This document shows, in pieces, positions 23,504 to 31,290 of a stretch of DNA of 52,939 bases. The stretch covers positions 1 through 52,939 of the forward strand of contig NZ_JAQUVF010000017.1 in NCBI RefSeq assembly GCF_028693505.1, written 5' to 3'. Position 1 is the stretch's first letter, and each line of letters starts with the position of its first letter. The position numbers and the translations under genes were made by a program. This DNA comes from Oscillibacter sp. (GTDB lineage Bacteria > Bacillota > Clostridia > Oscillospirales > Oscillospiraceae). The notes under the pieces were generated by a model. The model ran no database searches. It saw only the letters and a list, made by a program, of their open reading frames with translations, and was not told the origin of the DNA.

Positions 23504-26500
23504 TCACTGAATTTTCAGCTCCTTGGCCATATCGTTGAGATTGATGGTCAGCATCTTGCTGACACCCTGTTCCTGCATGGTGACGCCGTAGAGCACGTCA
23601 GCCTCCTCCATGGTGCCGCGGCGGTGGGTGATGACGATGAACTGCGTCCTGCCTGCCAGCCGACGCATATAGCGGGCGTAGCGGGTGACGTTGGCGTCGT
23701 CCAGCGCGGCTTCGATCTCGTCCATGACGCAAAACGGCGTGGGATGGACCTTCAAAATGGAGAAGTACAGCGCAATGGCCACGAAAGCCTTCTCTCCGCC
23801 GGAGAGCAGGGAGATGGTTTTCAGCGTCTTGCCGGGGGGCTGGGCCTTGATCTCAATGCCACAGCCTAAGATATCCGTCTCGTCCTCCAGCTCCAGCGTG
23901 GCAACGCCGCCGCCGAACAGCTCCCCAAAGGTAACTCGGAAGCTCTCCGAGAGCAGCTTGAACTGCTCGGCAAAGATCACCGTCATTTGATTGGTGATCT
24001 CCTCGATGATCCGCTCCAGTTCGCCCTTCGCCTTGGCCACGTCGTTGCGCTGATCGCTCAGGTAGGTATAGCGGCCGTTCACCCGGTCAAATTCCTCAAT
24101 GGCGCCGATGTTGATGGCGCCCAGCGCTCCGATGTCCCGTTTCAGCTCGCCGATGCGGCGGGTGGCCTTGGGGATGCTCTCCAGCTCTACGCGCTGGGCC
24201 TGCGCGTCGGAATGGCTTAGCTCATAGTGTTCCCACAACCGGTCCAAAATCTGCTTTTCCTCCAGCGCGGAGGTGGAGAGCTTCGCCTCCAGCCGGGAGG
24301 CGGCCCGCTCCAGATTCAGCAGCGTTTCATTCATTTCCTGACTTTCCCTGTTCCGGGCGGTACGCTCCGCCTCCAGCGCGATCTTCTCCTGATTCAGCGC
24401 CGTGAGCGCGTCGCGGAAGGCTTCGCCCCGGGCGGTGAGGTCCGAAAGCGTCTCCCGGCGCTTTGCGATCTCCCCGTTTGCCTCCTCGATCCTGCGCTGA
24501 TAGGCGCGAAGGGTTTCCTCCTTCTGCGTACGGTCCCCGGTGAGGTCCGCCGCCACCTGACGCAAATCCGCGGCGCGGCGGGCGGTGGACGCGCGCTCGG
24601 CGGCAAGACCCGCCAGCTCCGTCTTTTTCCCGGTGATCTCCTCCGTCAGCGCGCCGGAGCGCGCCAGCAGCTCCGTCTGGCCGGAAAGCGCCTCCTCAAT
24701 TTCGCGGCGGCACGCTTCCGCCACGGCGTCCTGCTCTCGGATCTGGACCTCCACCGCGGCGGACTTCGCGGTGTTGTCCGCAAGGCGGCCTGTGAGACTC
24801 TCCAGCTCCCCGTCCAGATCCTCCAGCTTCTCCCGGAGGGATTGCAGCAGGATATCGAAATGGTTTCGGATACCCTCCAGCCGCAGCACCTCGTCCTCGG
24901 CCCGGCGGCGCTGGGCCTCCGCCGTCTCCAGCTCATACCGGGCGGCGGCAAGCTCGCGGTTTGCCGTTTCCTCCGCCTCCTTGGCGGCGGAGAGCTTTTG
25001 GCGCATACTGTCCGCGCGGTCGTGGAGCTTGGCGAGCTCTGCGGCGCGGCTGAGCACGCCGGCGGACCGATTGGTGCTGCCGCCAGTCATGGAACCGCCG
25101 CGATTGATGACCTGCCCGTCCAGCGTCACGATGCGAAACGCATTGCGGTACTTACGGGCCATGGCGATGCCGCAGTCCATGTCCTCTACGATGACCGTCC
25201 TGCCCAGCAGGTTTTGGAAGATATTGGCATACGCCCCGTCAAATTGTACCAGGCGGGAGGCAAGGCCCACGAAGCCGAATTCCTTCTCCACGCCCCGCTC
25301 CCGCAGCTCGTCGCCCCGGATGGCGGTCAGCGGCAGGAAGGTGGCGCGCCCGGCGTCCCGCTGCTTGAGAAAGCCGATGGCGGCTTTGGCGTCCTCTTCC
25401 CGGTCCACCACGATGTTTTGAAGGCCCGCGCCCAGCGCGATCTCAATGGCCAGCGAATATTGCTGCTCGGTTTTCATCAGATTGGCCACCGGCCCGTGAA
25501 TGCCCCGCAGGCTGCCCTTGGCCTGACAGACCAGCCTGACGGCCTTGGAAAAGCCCTCGTATTCCTTCTCCATCTCCGTCAGCAATCGGATGCGATCCTC
25601 CAGCGCGCCATTTTCCATGGTGAGCTTCAATCGCAATTCTGCGGCGGCGGCGGCTTTTTTCTCCCGCTCCTCCATCCGCAGGGCATGCCCGGCGATGATA
25701 TTGGCGGCGGCAGTGGCGTCGTCCTGCGCATTTTCCAGTGCGCGGCGGTTGGTTTTGGACTCCTGCGCGCGATTTTCTAATTCCTGCTCGGCGGCGGTCC
25801 GCTCTGCCTGCGCGGCTTGAATGCGCTCCTCCACCTGACTTTTTTCCGCCGCCATGGCGGCGCTTTCCGCCCGGCAGTCCGCGCAAGCGGCCACGGCCAT
25901 CGCCTCCCGGCCCCGCAGCGTCTCCACCTGAGACTGGGTGCCCCCCGCCTGCTCCGCCGCCTCCCGCGCCCGGGACAGCAGACTCTCCAGCGCGGTTTGC
26001 AGCGTCTCGATCTCCCCGTCGATCTCCGCAACCCGGGCCTCCTGCTCCGAAGCCTGCTTGGCAAGACCCCGGTTGCGGTTTTCCGTTTCCTCCAGCTCCG
26101 TCCGCGCCCGGGCAATGTTTTCCTCCTGATGGGCGATGGTGCTCTCCAGCACGGCGACGGCGGATTCCTGCTCCTTTACCTGTCCCTCCAGCGCGGCGGC
26201 TTCCCCGCGGACGCGCTCGGACGCCATGTCCTTTTCCCGCATCTGCTCGCCGTAGCGCTCCCCCTCGGCATAGAGGGCGTCCAGCGCGATGCGCGCCTCG
26301 TCCCGGGCGGTCTGGGCGGCGGCAAAATCCGCCTTGAGCTTCTGGGTGCCCGCCTTGAGGGCATCCAGATTTTCAAGCCACAGGGAAATTTCCAGAAGCC
26401 GCAGCTCGTCCCGCAGCACCAGATACTTCTTCGCCTTTTCCGCCTGCTCCCGGAGGGGCTCCACCTGCAATTCGAGTTCCGAGATTTTATCGTTGATGCG

Positions 26501-27070
26501 CACTAAGTTTTCCTCCGTGCGCTCCAGCTTGCGCTCCGCGTCCTCTTTCCGGTGGCGGAACTTGGAAATGCCCGCCGCCTCCTCAAAGATTTCCCGGCGC
26601 TCGCCGCTTTTGGCGGAGAGGATCTCGTCGATCTTGCCCTGCCCGATGATGGAGTAGCCCTCCTTGCCCATACCGGTGTCCATGAACAGCTCCATCACAT
26701 CCCGCAGGCGGACGGACTGGCGGTTGATGTAATACTCGCTCTCCCCGCTGCGGTAGTAACGGCGGGTGACCGCCACCTCCGCTTCCTCCATGGCGGGGAA
26801 AATATGCTCTGTATTGTCGATGACCAGCGTTACCTGCGCAAATCCAACCTGAGAACGCTTTTCCGTTCCGCCGAAGATCACATCCTCCATCTTGGCGCCC
26901 CGCAGGCCCTTGGCGCTCTGTTCGCCCATGACCCAGCGGATGGCGTCGGAAATGTTGGATTTTCCCGAGCCGTTGGGTCCGACGATGGCGGTAATGTCCT
27001 CGCCAAAATTCAAAACCGTCTTATCCGGGAAGGACTTGAATCCCTGAATTTCGAGTGCTTTTAAGTACAC
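23504..27070 (-). CDS. smc: Chromosome segregation ATPase SMC
   Basis: 1188 residues. It starts at a GTG 5 nt after AGAGGTG and reads (M)YLKALEIQGFKSF. The Walker A GPNGSGKS is at 31-38. Two long coiled coils flank a hinge near the middle (ALGAGLQNIVVDREEDAKAAI...RATFLPL). The C-terminal head has the ABC signature LLSGGEKAF and Walker B FCVMDEIEAALDD. SMC condenses and aligns sister chromosomes with ScpAB. It is the first gene of a ten-gene operon ending in rsfS. Confidence 0.97.
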   Translation of the reverse strand: MYLKALEIQGFKSFPDKTVLNFGEDITAIVGPNGSGKSNISDAIRWVMGEQSAKGLRGAKMEDVIFGGTEKRSQVGFAQVTLVIDNTEHIFPAMEEAEVAVTRRYYRSGESEYYINRQSVRLRDVMELFMDTGMGKEGYSIIGQGKIDEILSAKSGERREIFEEAAGISKFRHRKEDAERKLERTEENLVRINDKISELELQVEPLREQAEKAKKYLVLRDELRLLEISLWLENLDALKAGTQKLKADFAAAQTARDEARIALDALYAEGERYGEQMREKDMASERVRGEAAALEGQVKEQESAVAVLESTIAHQEENIARARTELEETENRNRGLAKQASEQEARVAEIDGEIETLQTALESLLSRAREAAEQAGGTQSQVETLRGREAMAVAACADCRAESAAMAAEKSQVEERIQAAQAERTAAEQELENRAQESKTNRRALENAQDDATAAANIIAGHALRMEEREKKAAAAAELRLKLTMENGALEDRIRLLTEMEKEYEGFSKAVRLVCQAKGSLRGIHGPVANLMKTEQQYSLAIEIALGAGLQNIVVDREEDAKAAIGFLKQRDAGRATFLPLTAIRGDELRERGVEKEFGFVGLASRLVQFDGAYANIFQNLLGRTVIVEDMDCGIAMARKYRNAFRIVTLDGQVINRGGSMTGGSTNRSAGVLSRAAELAKLHDRADSMRQKLSAAKEAEETANRELAAARYELETAEAQRRRAEDEVLRLEGIRNHFDILLQSLREKLEDLDGELESLTGRLADNTAKSAAVEVQIREQDAVAEACRREIEEALSGQTELLARSGALTEEITGKKTELAGLAAERASTARRAADLRQVAADLTGDRTQKEETLRAYQRRIEEANGEIAKRRETLSDLTARGEAFRDALTALNQEKIALEAERTARNRESQEMNETLLNLERAASRLEAKLSTSALEEKQILDRLWEHYELSHSDAQAQRVELESIPKATRRIGELKRDIGALGAINIGAIEEFDRVNGRYTYLSDQRNDVAKAKGELERIIEEITNQMTVIFAEQFKLLSESFRVTFGELFGGGVATLELEDETDILGCGIEIKAQPPGKTLKTISLLSGGEKAFVAIALYFSILKVHPTPFCVMDEIEAALDDANVTRYARYMRRLAGRTQFIVITHRRGTMEEADVLYGVTMQEQGVSKMLTINLNDMAKELKIQ

Positions 27071-27108
27071 GTTCTCACCTCTGCGAATCAACATACTATA
27101 ACTAGTAT

Positions 27109-27137
27109 ATTATATCAGGAAAGTACCCGCATTTCAA
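27109..27137 (-). promoter_or_regulatory. Promoter of the smc operon
   Basis: Minus strand TTGAAA (27132-27137), 17-nt spacer, TATAAT (27109-27114). The start would be about 30 nt before the smc GTG. Confidence 0.8.
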
Positions 27138-27144
27138 GGAAAAC

Positions 27145-27182
27145 CGAAAAAGGGACGCCGGCACACAAAACCGGCGTCCCTT
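27145..27182 (-). terminator. Terminator after the ClpP-like gene
   Basis: 12-bp stem AAGGGACGCCGG / CCGGCGTCCCTT (27150-27161 with 27171-27182), followed by TTTT on the minus strand. It lies 28 nt past the stop of the 27210 gene. Confidence 0.85.
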
Positions 27183-27209
27183 GGTCCGGGCGGCGGGGCC
27201 GTCCGCGTC

Positions 27210-27917
27210 TCATTTTTGTTTTCTCTCCTGAATCTGGCGGTAAAGGCAGGCAAGGCCGTCAGCCAGGCCGCCCACCTGATCGATCAGTCCCAGTTTTACC
27301 GCCTCCTCCCCATAAATGACGCTGCCCACATCCGCCGCCATATCGTCCTTTTTCAGCATCAGGGATTGGAACTCCTCGGCGGAAATGTGGCTGTGACCGG
27401 AGACGAAGGCCACGATCCGATCCTGCAAACGCTGAAAATAGCTGTATGTCTGGGGCGCGGCGATGACGGTGCCGCTCATGCGGACCGGATGGATGGTCAT
27501 GGCGGCGGAAGGCACCGCGAAGCTGCGCTGCGCCGCCACTGCCAGCGGTACGCCGATGGAGTGGCTTCCGCCCAGCACGATGGAGACGGTGGGCTTCGTC
27601 ATCCCGGCGATCAGCTCGGCGATGGCAAGGCCCGCCTCCACGTCCCCACCCACCGTATTGAGCAAAAACAGCACGCCATCCACCTCTCCGGTTTCCTCCA
27701 GCTTGGCAAGAAGCGGCAGTACGTGCTCGTATTTGGTGGTTTTCGCGTTGTTGGAGGCCGTGGTGTGCCCTTCAATCTGTCCGATGATGGTGAGGCAGTA
27801 AACGGTGCCCTGCGGCGTTTTTGTGAGCGCGGAGCCAAAGTCCAGAATGCCCTGGGTCGTCTCCTCGTTCTTGGAGCAATCTTCCGCCGGCTGGTTTGCT
27901 TTTGTCGTTTCAGTCAA
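27210..27917 (-). CDS. ClpP-like serine protease (TepA/YmfB type)
   Basis: 235 residues. After a polar N-terminus comes a ClpP/crotonase-fold core: VDGVLFLLNTVGGDVEAGLAIAELI, the nucleophile loop VLGGSHSIGVPLAVAA (Ser within GSHS) and the His region AMTIHPVRMSGTV. Firmicutes TepA-type proteins are ClpP-like but act outside the ClpP complex; a role in forespore protein degradation or secretion has been proposed. TTG start 6 nt after GAGGG. It is a single gene. Confidence 0.85.
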   Translation of the reverse strand: MTETTKANQPAEDCSKNEETTQGILDFGSALTKTPQGTVYCLTIIGQIEGHTTASNNAKTTKYEHVLPLLAKLEETGEVDGVLFLLNTVGGDVEAGLAIAELIAGMTKPTVSIVLGGSHSIGVPLAVAAQRSFAVPSAAMTIHPVRMSGTVIAAPQTYSYFQRLQDRIVAFVSGHSHISAEEFQSLMLKKDDMAADVGSVIYGEEAVKLGLIDQVGGLADGLACLYRQIQERKQK

Positions 27918-27994
27918 TTGAATCCCTCGCTTTCCCTGCTATTGTCCGCACTTTTCGAAAAACTACACATAGCAATTGAATGAACGGGAAACGG

Positions 27995-28023
27995 TTGAAA
28001 TTTTATGGAAATTTTACTATACT
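27995..28023 (+). promoter_or_regulatory. Promoter of the E2-like gene
   Basis: TTGAAA (27995-28000), 17-nt spacer, TATACT (28018-28023), about 55 nt before the gene. Confidence 0.78.
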
Positions 28024-28083
28024 GTTCTTGTGTGTATTACCCAGGGGAACAGTCCCCAGTATGAAAGGAACGAGGAGAACAAC

Positions 28084-28932
28084 ATGAGACCGGATGGAAC
28101 CCGGGTGCGGGGATTGACGCCCATTGTGCAGGCGCTTCCCTATATCATGCCAAAGCGATTTGACGCGCAGAACTGGGCCAGCGATTACGTGGACGAGGAG
28201 ACCTTGCGGACCTATATTCGGGAAAAGCGCCGGCAGGGCCGTAGCGTCACGCACATGAGCATTCTGGCAGCCGCCTATTTCAAGGCGGCGCTGGAAAACC
28301 CGAAGGTAAACTATTTCGTGATGAACCGGAAGGTTTATCAGCGGAATCATTTTTCCTTCAGCTTCGTGATCCTTAAGACCCGGGCCGACGGCACGCCGGA
28401 CGAAACGGCGCTGAAGGTCTTTCTGGACCCGGCGGACGACGTGTTCACCATCAGCCGGAAGATCCGCGAGCACGTGGACCGGAACTTGGAGGCCGCGCAC
28501 AATAATCGCACCGACCGGTTTGCCAATACGGCGTTCGCCGTTCCGGGCCTTGCCCGGTTCGTGTTTTGGACGGCGTATCATCTGGACCTGCACGGGCTGC
28601 TGCCCAGAAAGATCATTGACCTCAGTCCCTTCCACACCAGTTTGTTCATTACAAATCTGGCGTCCATCAACACCCGGTTCATTTTCCACCACTGCTACGA
28701 ATTCGGCACCACCAGCCTGTTCATCTGCATGGGCAAGCCGGTAAGCGATCCCGCCTGTCCCGCGGGGAGCCGCAAAAAGCAGCTGCCCCTCGGCGTGGTG
28801 ATGGATGAACGGATTGCCACCGGAATCGAATATTCCCGCTTTTTCGCCGCCTTTGAACGGTATCTCAAGCAGCCCGAGCTGCTGGAAAACCGGCTGGACG
28901 GCAAGGAACTTCCGCTTCCGGCGGGCGTGTGA
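28084..28932 (+). CDS. Stand-alone E2/CAT-like acyltransferase with an altered active site
   Basis: 282 residues from the ATG 6 nt after GAGGAG. The fold resembles the catalytic domain of 2-oxoacid dehydrogenase E2 and chloramphenicol acetyltransferase: MSILAAAYFKAALENPKVN near the start and a C-terminal LPLGVVMDERIATGIEYSRFF that aligns with the family's DHRxxDG motif. Here the catalytic His is Glu and the Asp is Thr. There is no lipoyl or E1-binding domain, and no E1/E3 genes are nearby. It may use a different chemistry or not be catalytic. The ClC gene follows after 3 nt, so the two probably share a transcript. Confidence 0.75.
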   Translation: MRPDGTRVRGLTPIVQALPYIMPKRFDAQNWASDYVDEETLRTYIREKRRQGRSVTHMSILAAAYFKAALENPKVNYFVMNRKVYQRNHFSFSFVILKTRADGTPDETALKVFLDPADDVFTISRKIREHVDRNLEAAHNNRTDRFANTAFAVPGLARFVFWTAYHLDLHGLLPRKIIDLSPFHTSLFITNLASINTRFIFHHCYEFGTTSLFICMGKPVSDPACPAGSRKKQLPLGVVMDERIATGIEYSRFFAAFERYLKQPELLENRLDGKELPLPAGV

Positions 28933-28935
28933 GGC

Positions 28936-30267
28936 ATGGATATGAAAAAGACGTTTAAAAAACGGGTCTGGGCGTGGCTGCTGCACACCCGGCTCTACTT
29001 GCAGGCGCTGGTCAAATGGCTGGTGCTGGCCCTGGCTGCGGGACTCACCTGCGGCTTTGTAGGCTCTGTATTTCACATCGGCGTCCACCATGCCACCGCT
29101 TTGCGGGCGGCCCACCCATGGCTTTTATGGTGCCTTCCTCTGGCAGGGCTGCTGATCGTGGGCTTTTATAAGCTGACCCGAACCGAAGGGCAGGGTACAA
29201 ACGACATCATCGACGCGGTCCATTTCGGAAAGGGGCTGTCCATCTTCCTGCTGCCCGCCATTTTCCTTGGCACGGTGCTTACGCACCTGTGCGGCGGTTC
29301 CGCCGGACGGGAGGGCGCCGCGCTGCAAATGGGCGGCACCATCGGGTATCATCTGGGCCAGCTGTTTCGTTTGGACGACCGGGACCTGCGCATCGCCACC
29401 ATGACGGGCATGGCGGCCTTCTTCTCGGCGCTCTTTGGAACGCCGCTGGCGGCCACCGTGTTCGCCATCATGGTCATCAGCATCGGCGTGATGTATCACG
29501 CAGCCTTTATCCCCTGCCTCACCGCCTCTCTGGTGGCTTTTGGCGTGTCGCTTTCCATGGGCGTTGCCCCCACCCGCTTTGCGGTGACGGCTCCCCCGCT
29601 GGAGGCTTGGATGCTGGTGCGGGTGGCGGGATTGGCGGCGCTGTGCGCGCTGGTGTCCGTGCTCTTTTGCAGCACGCTCCACTTTGCGGAGCGTCAGATG
29701 CACCGCGCGCTCCCCAACGCCTGGGTCCGGGTCTTTGTGGGTGGCGGGGCGGTCATCGCCCTGACCTTCCTCTGCGGGACCACGGATTATAACGGTGCGG
29801 GCATGGAGTTGGTCACCGCCGCGGTGGAACAGGGCGCCGCCCATCCCGCAGCCTTCCTCTGGAAAATTCTCTTTACCGCCGTGACGCTTTCCGCCGGCTT
29901 CAAGGGCGGCGAGGTGGTCCCGTCGTTTTTCGTGGGCGCCACCTTTGGCTGCATGGTTGGCCCGCTGCTGGGGATTCCCGCGCCCTTTGCCGCCGCGGTG
30001 GGTCTGGTGGCCGTATTCTGCGGTGCCGTCAACTGCCCTGTGGCTTCCATTTTCCTCTCGGTGGAGCTGTTCGGAGCCGAGGGTCTGCTCTATTTTGCGC
30101 TGGCCTGCGGCATCAGCTACATGCTCTCCGGCTACAACGGGCTTTACTCCAGCCAGACCATCCTCTATTCCAAGCTCAAAGCGCAATACATCAACGTTCA
30201 CACCAACGCCCACCATGCCGGGGCTCCCCACGCCAAACCGCCGGTGGCCGGCAGTGTGAAGGAATAA
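28936..30267 (+). CDS. ClC-family chloride channel or H+/Cl- exchanger
   Basis: 443 residues with about ten or more membrane helices. The selectivity/gating motif GGSAGREGAALQMGG contains the GREG glutamate that gates ClC proteins (usually GREGP). A second conserved region GFKGGEVVPSFFVGATFG, and AVFCGAVNCPVASIFLSVELFG near the end, are also typical. There are no C-terminal CBS domains. Such proteins move chloride or fluoride, often against protons, and help acid resistance; the ion is not decided here. Its start is 3 nt after the E2-like gene. Confidence 0.92.
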   Translation: MDMKKTFKKRVWAWLLHTRLYLQALVKWLVLALAAGLTCGFVGSVFHIGVHHATALRAAHPWLLWCLPLAGLLIVGFYKLTRTEGQGTNDIIDAVHFGKGLSIFLLPAIFLGTVLTHLCGGSAGREGAALQMGGTIGYHLGQLFRLDDRDLRIATMTGMAAFFSALFGTPLAATVFAIMVISIGVMYHAAFIPCLTASLVAFGVSLSMGVAPTRFAVTAPPLEAWMLVRVAGLAALCALVSVLFCSTLHFAERQMHRALPNAWVRVFVGGGAVIALTFLCGTTDYNGAGMELVTAAVEQGAAHPAAFLWKILFTAVTLSAGFKGGEVVPSFFVGATFGCMVGPLLGIPAPFAAAVGLVAVFCGAVNCPVASIFLSVELFGAEGLLYFALACGISYMLSGYNGLYSSQTILYSKLKAQYINVHTNAHHAGAPHAKPPVAGSVKE

Positions 30268-30323
30268 AATCCCGCCTCCTGCGGCATACTGTCGGAAACA
30301 ACATTGCCCCGGGAGGCGCTATG

Positions 30324-31034
30324 ATGGAAATTCTTACGCAAATCGGCCTGACTCTTCTCACGTCCCTGCTGTCCATCGCAGCTTTGTTCCTTCTTGCAAA
30401 GCTGATGGGGACCAAGCAGGTTTCCCAAATGACCATGTTCGACTACGTGGTGGGAATCACCATCGGCTCCATCGCGGCGGAGCTGGCCACGGAGCTGGAA
30501 CAGCCCGCAAAGCCCCTGACCGCGCTGATCGTCTATGCCTTCACAGCGCTGGGGATCTCTCTTCTTACCAACAAGTCCATCAAGGCACGTACGCTGGTGA
30601 CCGGCAAGCCGCTGGTTTTGCTGGAAAACGGTGTGATCTACCGGGAAAACCTGCTGAAGGCCCGACTGGATCTCAATGAATTTCTGACCTACTGCCGCAT
30701 TGGCGGCTGGTTTGATCTCAACCAGCTGCAAACGGCGGTGCTGGAGCACAACGGCGTGGTGAGCTTTCTGCCCAAGGAGACGGACCGCCCCGCCACCCCC
30801 ACGGATCTGGACCTGAATCCGAAGCAGTCTCTCGTACAAACGCCCTTTGTGATTGACGGCAAGCTCCTCTCCGACAATATCCGCCAGGCGGGGAAAGAGG
30901 AAGCCTGGGTCCACCGCTCCCTGCTGCGGCAGGGCTACCGGGACGAAAAAGAGGTCTTTCTCGCCGTGTGGGACGGCGGAGAGCGGCTGTCGGTATTCCC
31001 CATGGACCCAAAGAAAGCAAAAAAAGAGGGCTAA
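30324..31034 (+). CDS. DUF421 (YetF-type) membrane protein
   Basis: 236 residues (237 if the ATG at 30321 is used; the second ATG sits 7 nt from GGAGG and is preferred). Three N-terminal helices contain the family stretch LLAKLMGTKQVSQMTMFDYVVGITIGSIAAELA. The soluble part has GKPLVLLENGVIYRENLLKARLDLNEF and VVSFLPKE, all DUF421/YetF-like. The function is unknown; some relatives link to spore or envelope properties. Its stop codon lies in the loop of its own terminator. Confidence 0.92.
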   Translation: MEILTQIGLTLLTSLLSIAALFLLAKLMGTKQVSQMTMFDYVVGITIGSIAAELATELEQPAKPLTALIVYAFTALGISLLTNKSIKARTLVTGKPLVLLENGVIYRENLLKARLDLNEFLTYCRIGGWFDLNQLQTAVLEHNGVVSFLPKETDRPATPTDLDLNPKQSLVQTPFVIDGKLLSDNIRQAGKEEAWVHRSLLRQGYRDEKEVFLAVWDGGERLSVFPMDPKKAKKEG

Positions 31035-31049
31035 ACAGCCCTCTTTTTT
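31019..31049 (+). terminator. Terminator of the DUF421 gene, overlapping its stop
   Basis: GAGGGCT / AGCCCTC (31026-31032 with 31037-31043), A-run before, T6 after; the TAA stop is in the loop. Confidence 0.88.
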
Positions 31050-31077
31050 CATAGAATAGACCGGGTGATTTGATGTG

Positions 31078-31269
31078 ATGAGAAACTGCGACTGCGATCC
31101 GCTGGCCTTCACCACCGCCGTCAACACGCTGGCGGTATCCATTGCCGGGCGACTGAACGACGCGGACCTTTCTTTGGCCGCAGCGGTTTTTACCCAGCTG
31201 GGAGACACCCTGGCTACCATTGCCGTGCAGCGGGAGCGCTGCAATAACGAGGAGGAGTCCGTGGTCTGA
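31078..31269 (+). CDS. Small DUF6774-like protein
   Basis: 63 residues: MRNCDCDPLAFTTAVNTLAV then LSLAAAVFTQLGDTLATIAVQRE. The helix pair with a conserved FTQLGDTLxTIA resembles the short DUF6774 proteins of Clostridia. The function is unknown; there is no signal peptide and no predicted membrane helix. The ribosome site is weak (GGGTGAT). It lies just after a strong terminator and may have its own promoter, which I did not find. Confidence 0.65.
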   Translation: MRNCDCDPLAFTTAVNTLAVSIAGRLNDADLSLAAAVFTQLGDTLATIAVQRERCNNEEESVV

Positions 31270-31290
31270 GACCGCCGCTCCCCCTCATTT

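Noticed and set aside
24227-25780. A 517-codon plus-strand frame opposite the smc coiled coil
   Set aside because: Antisense of coiled-coil codons; no initiation signal.
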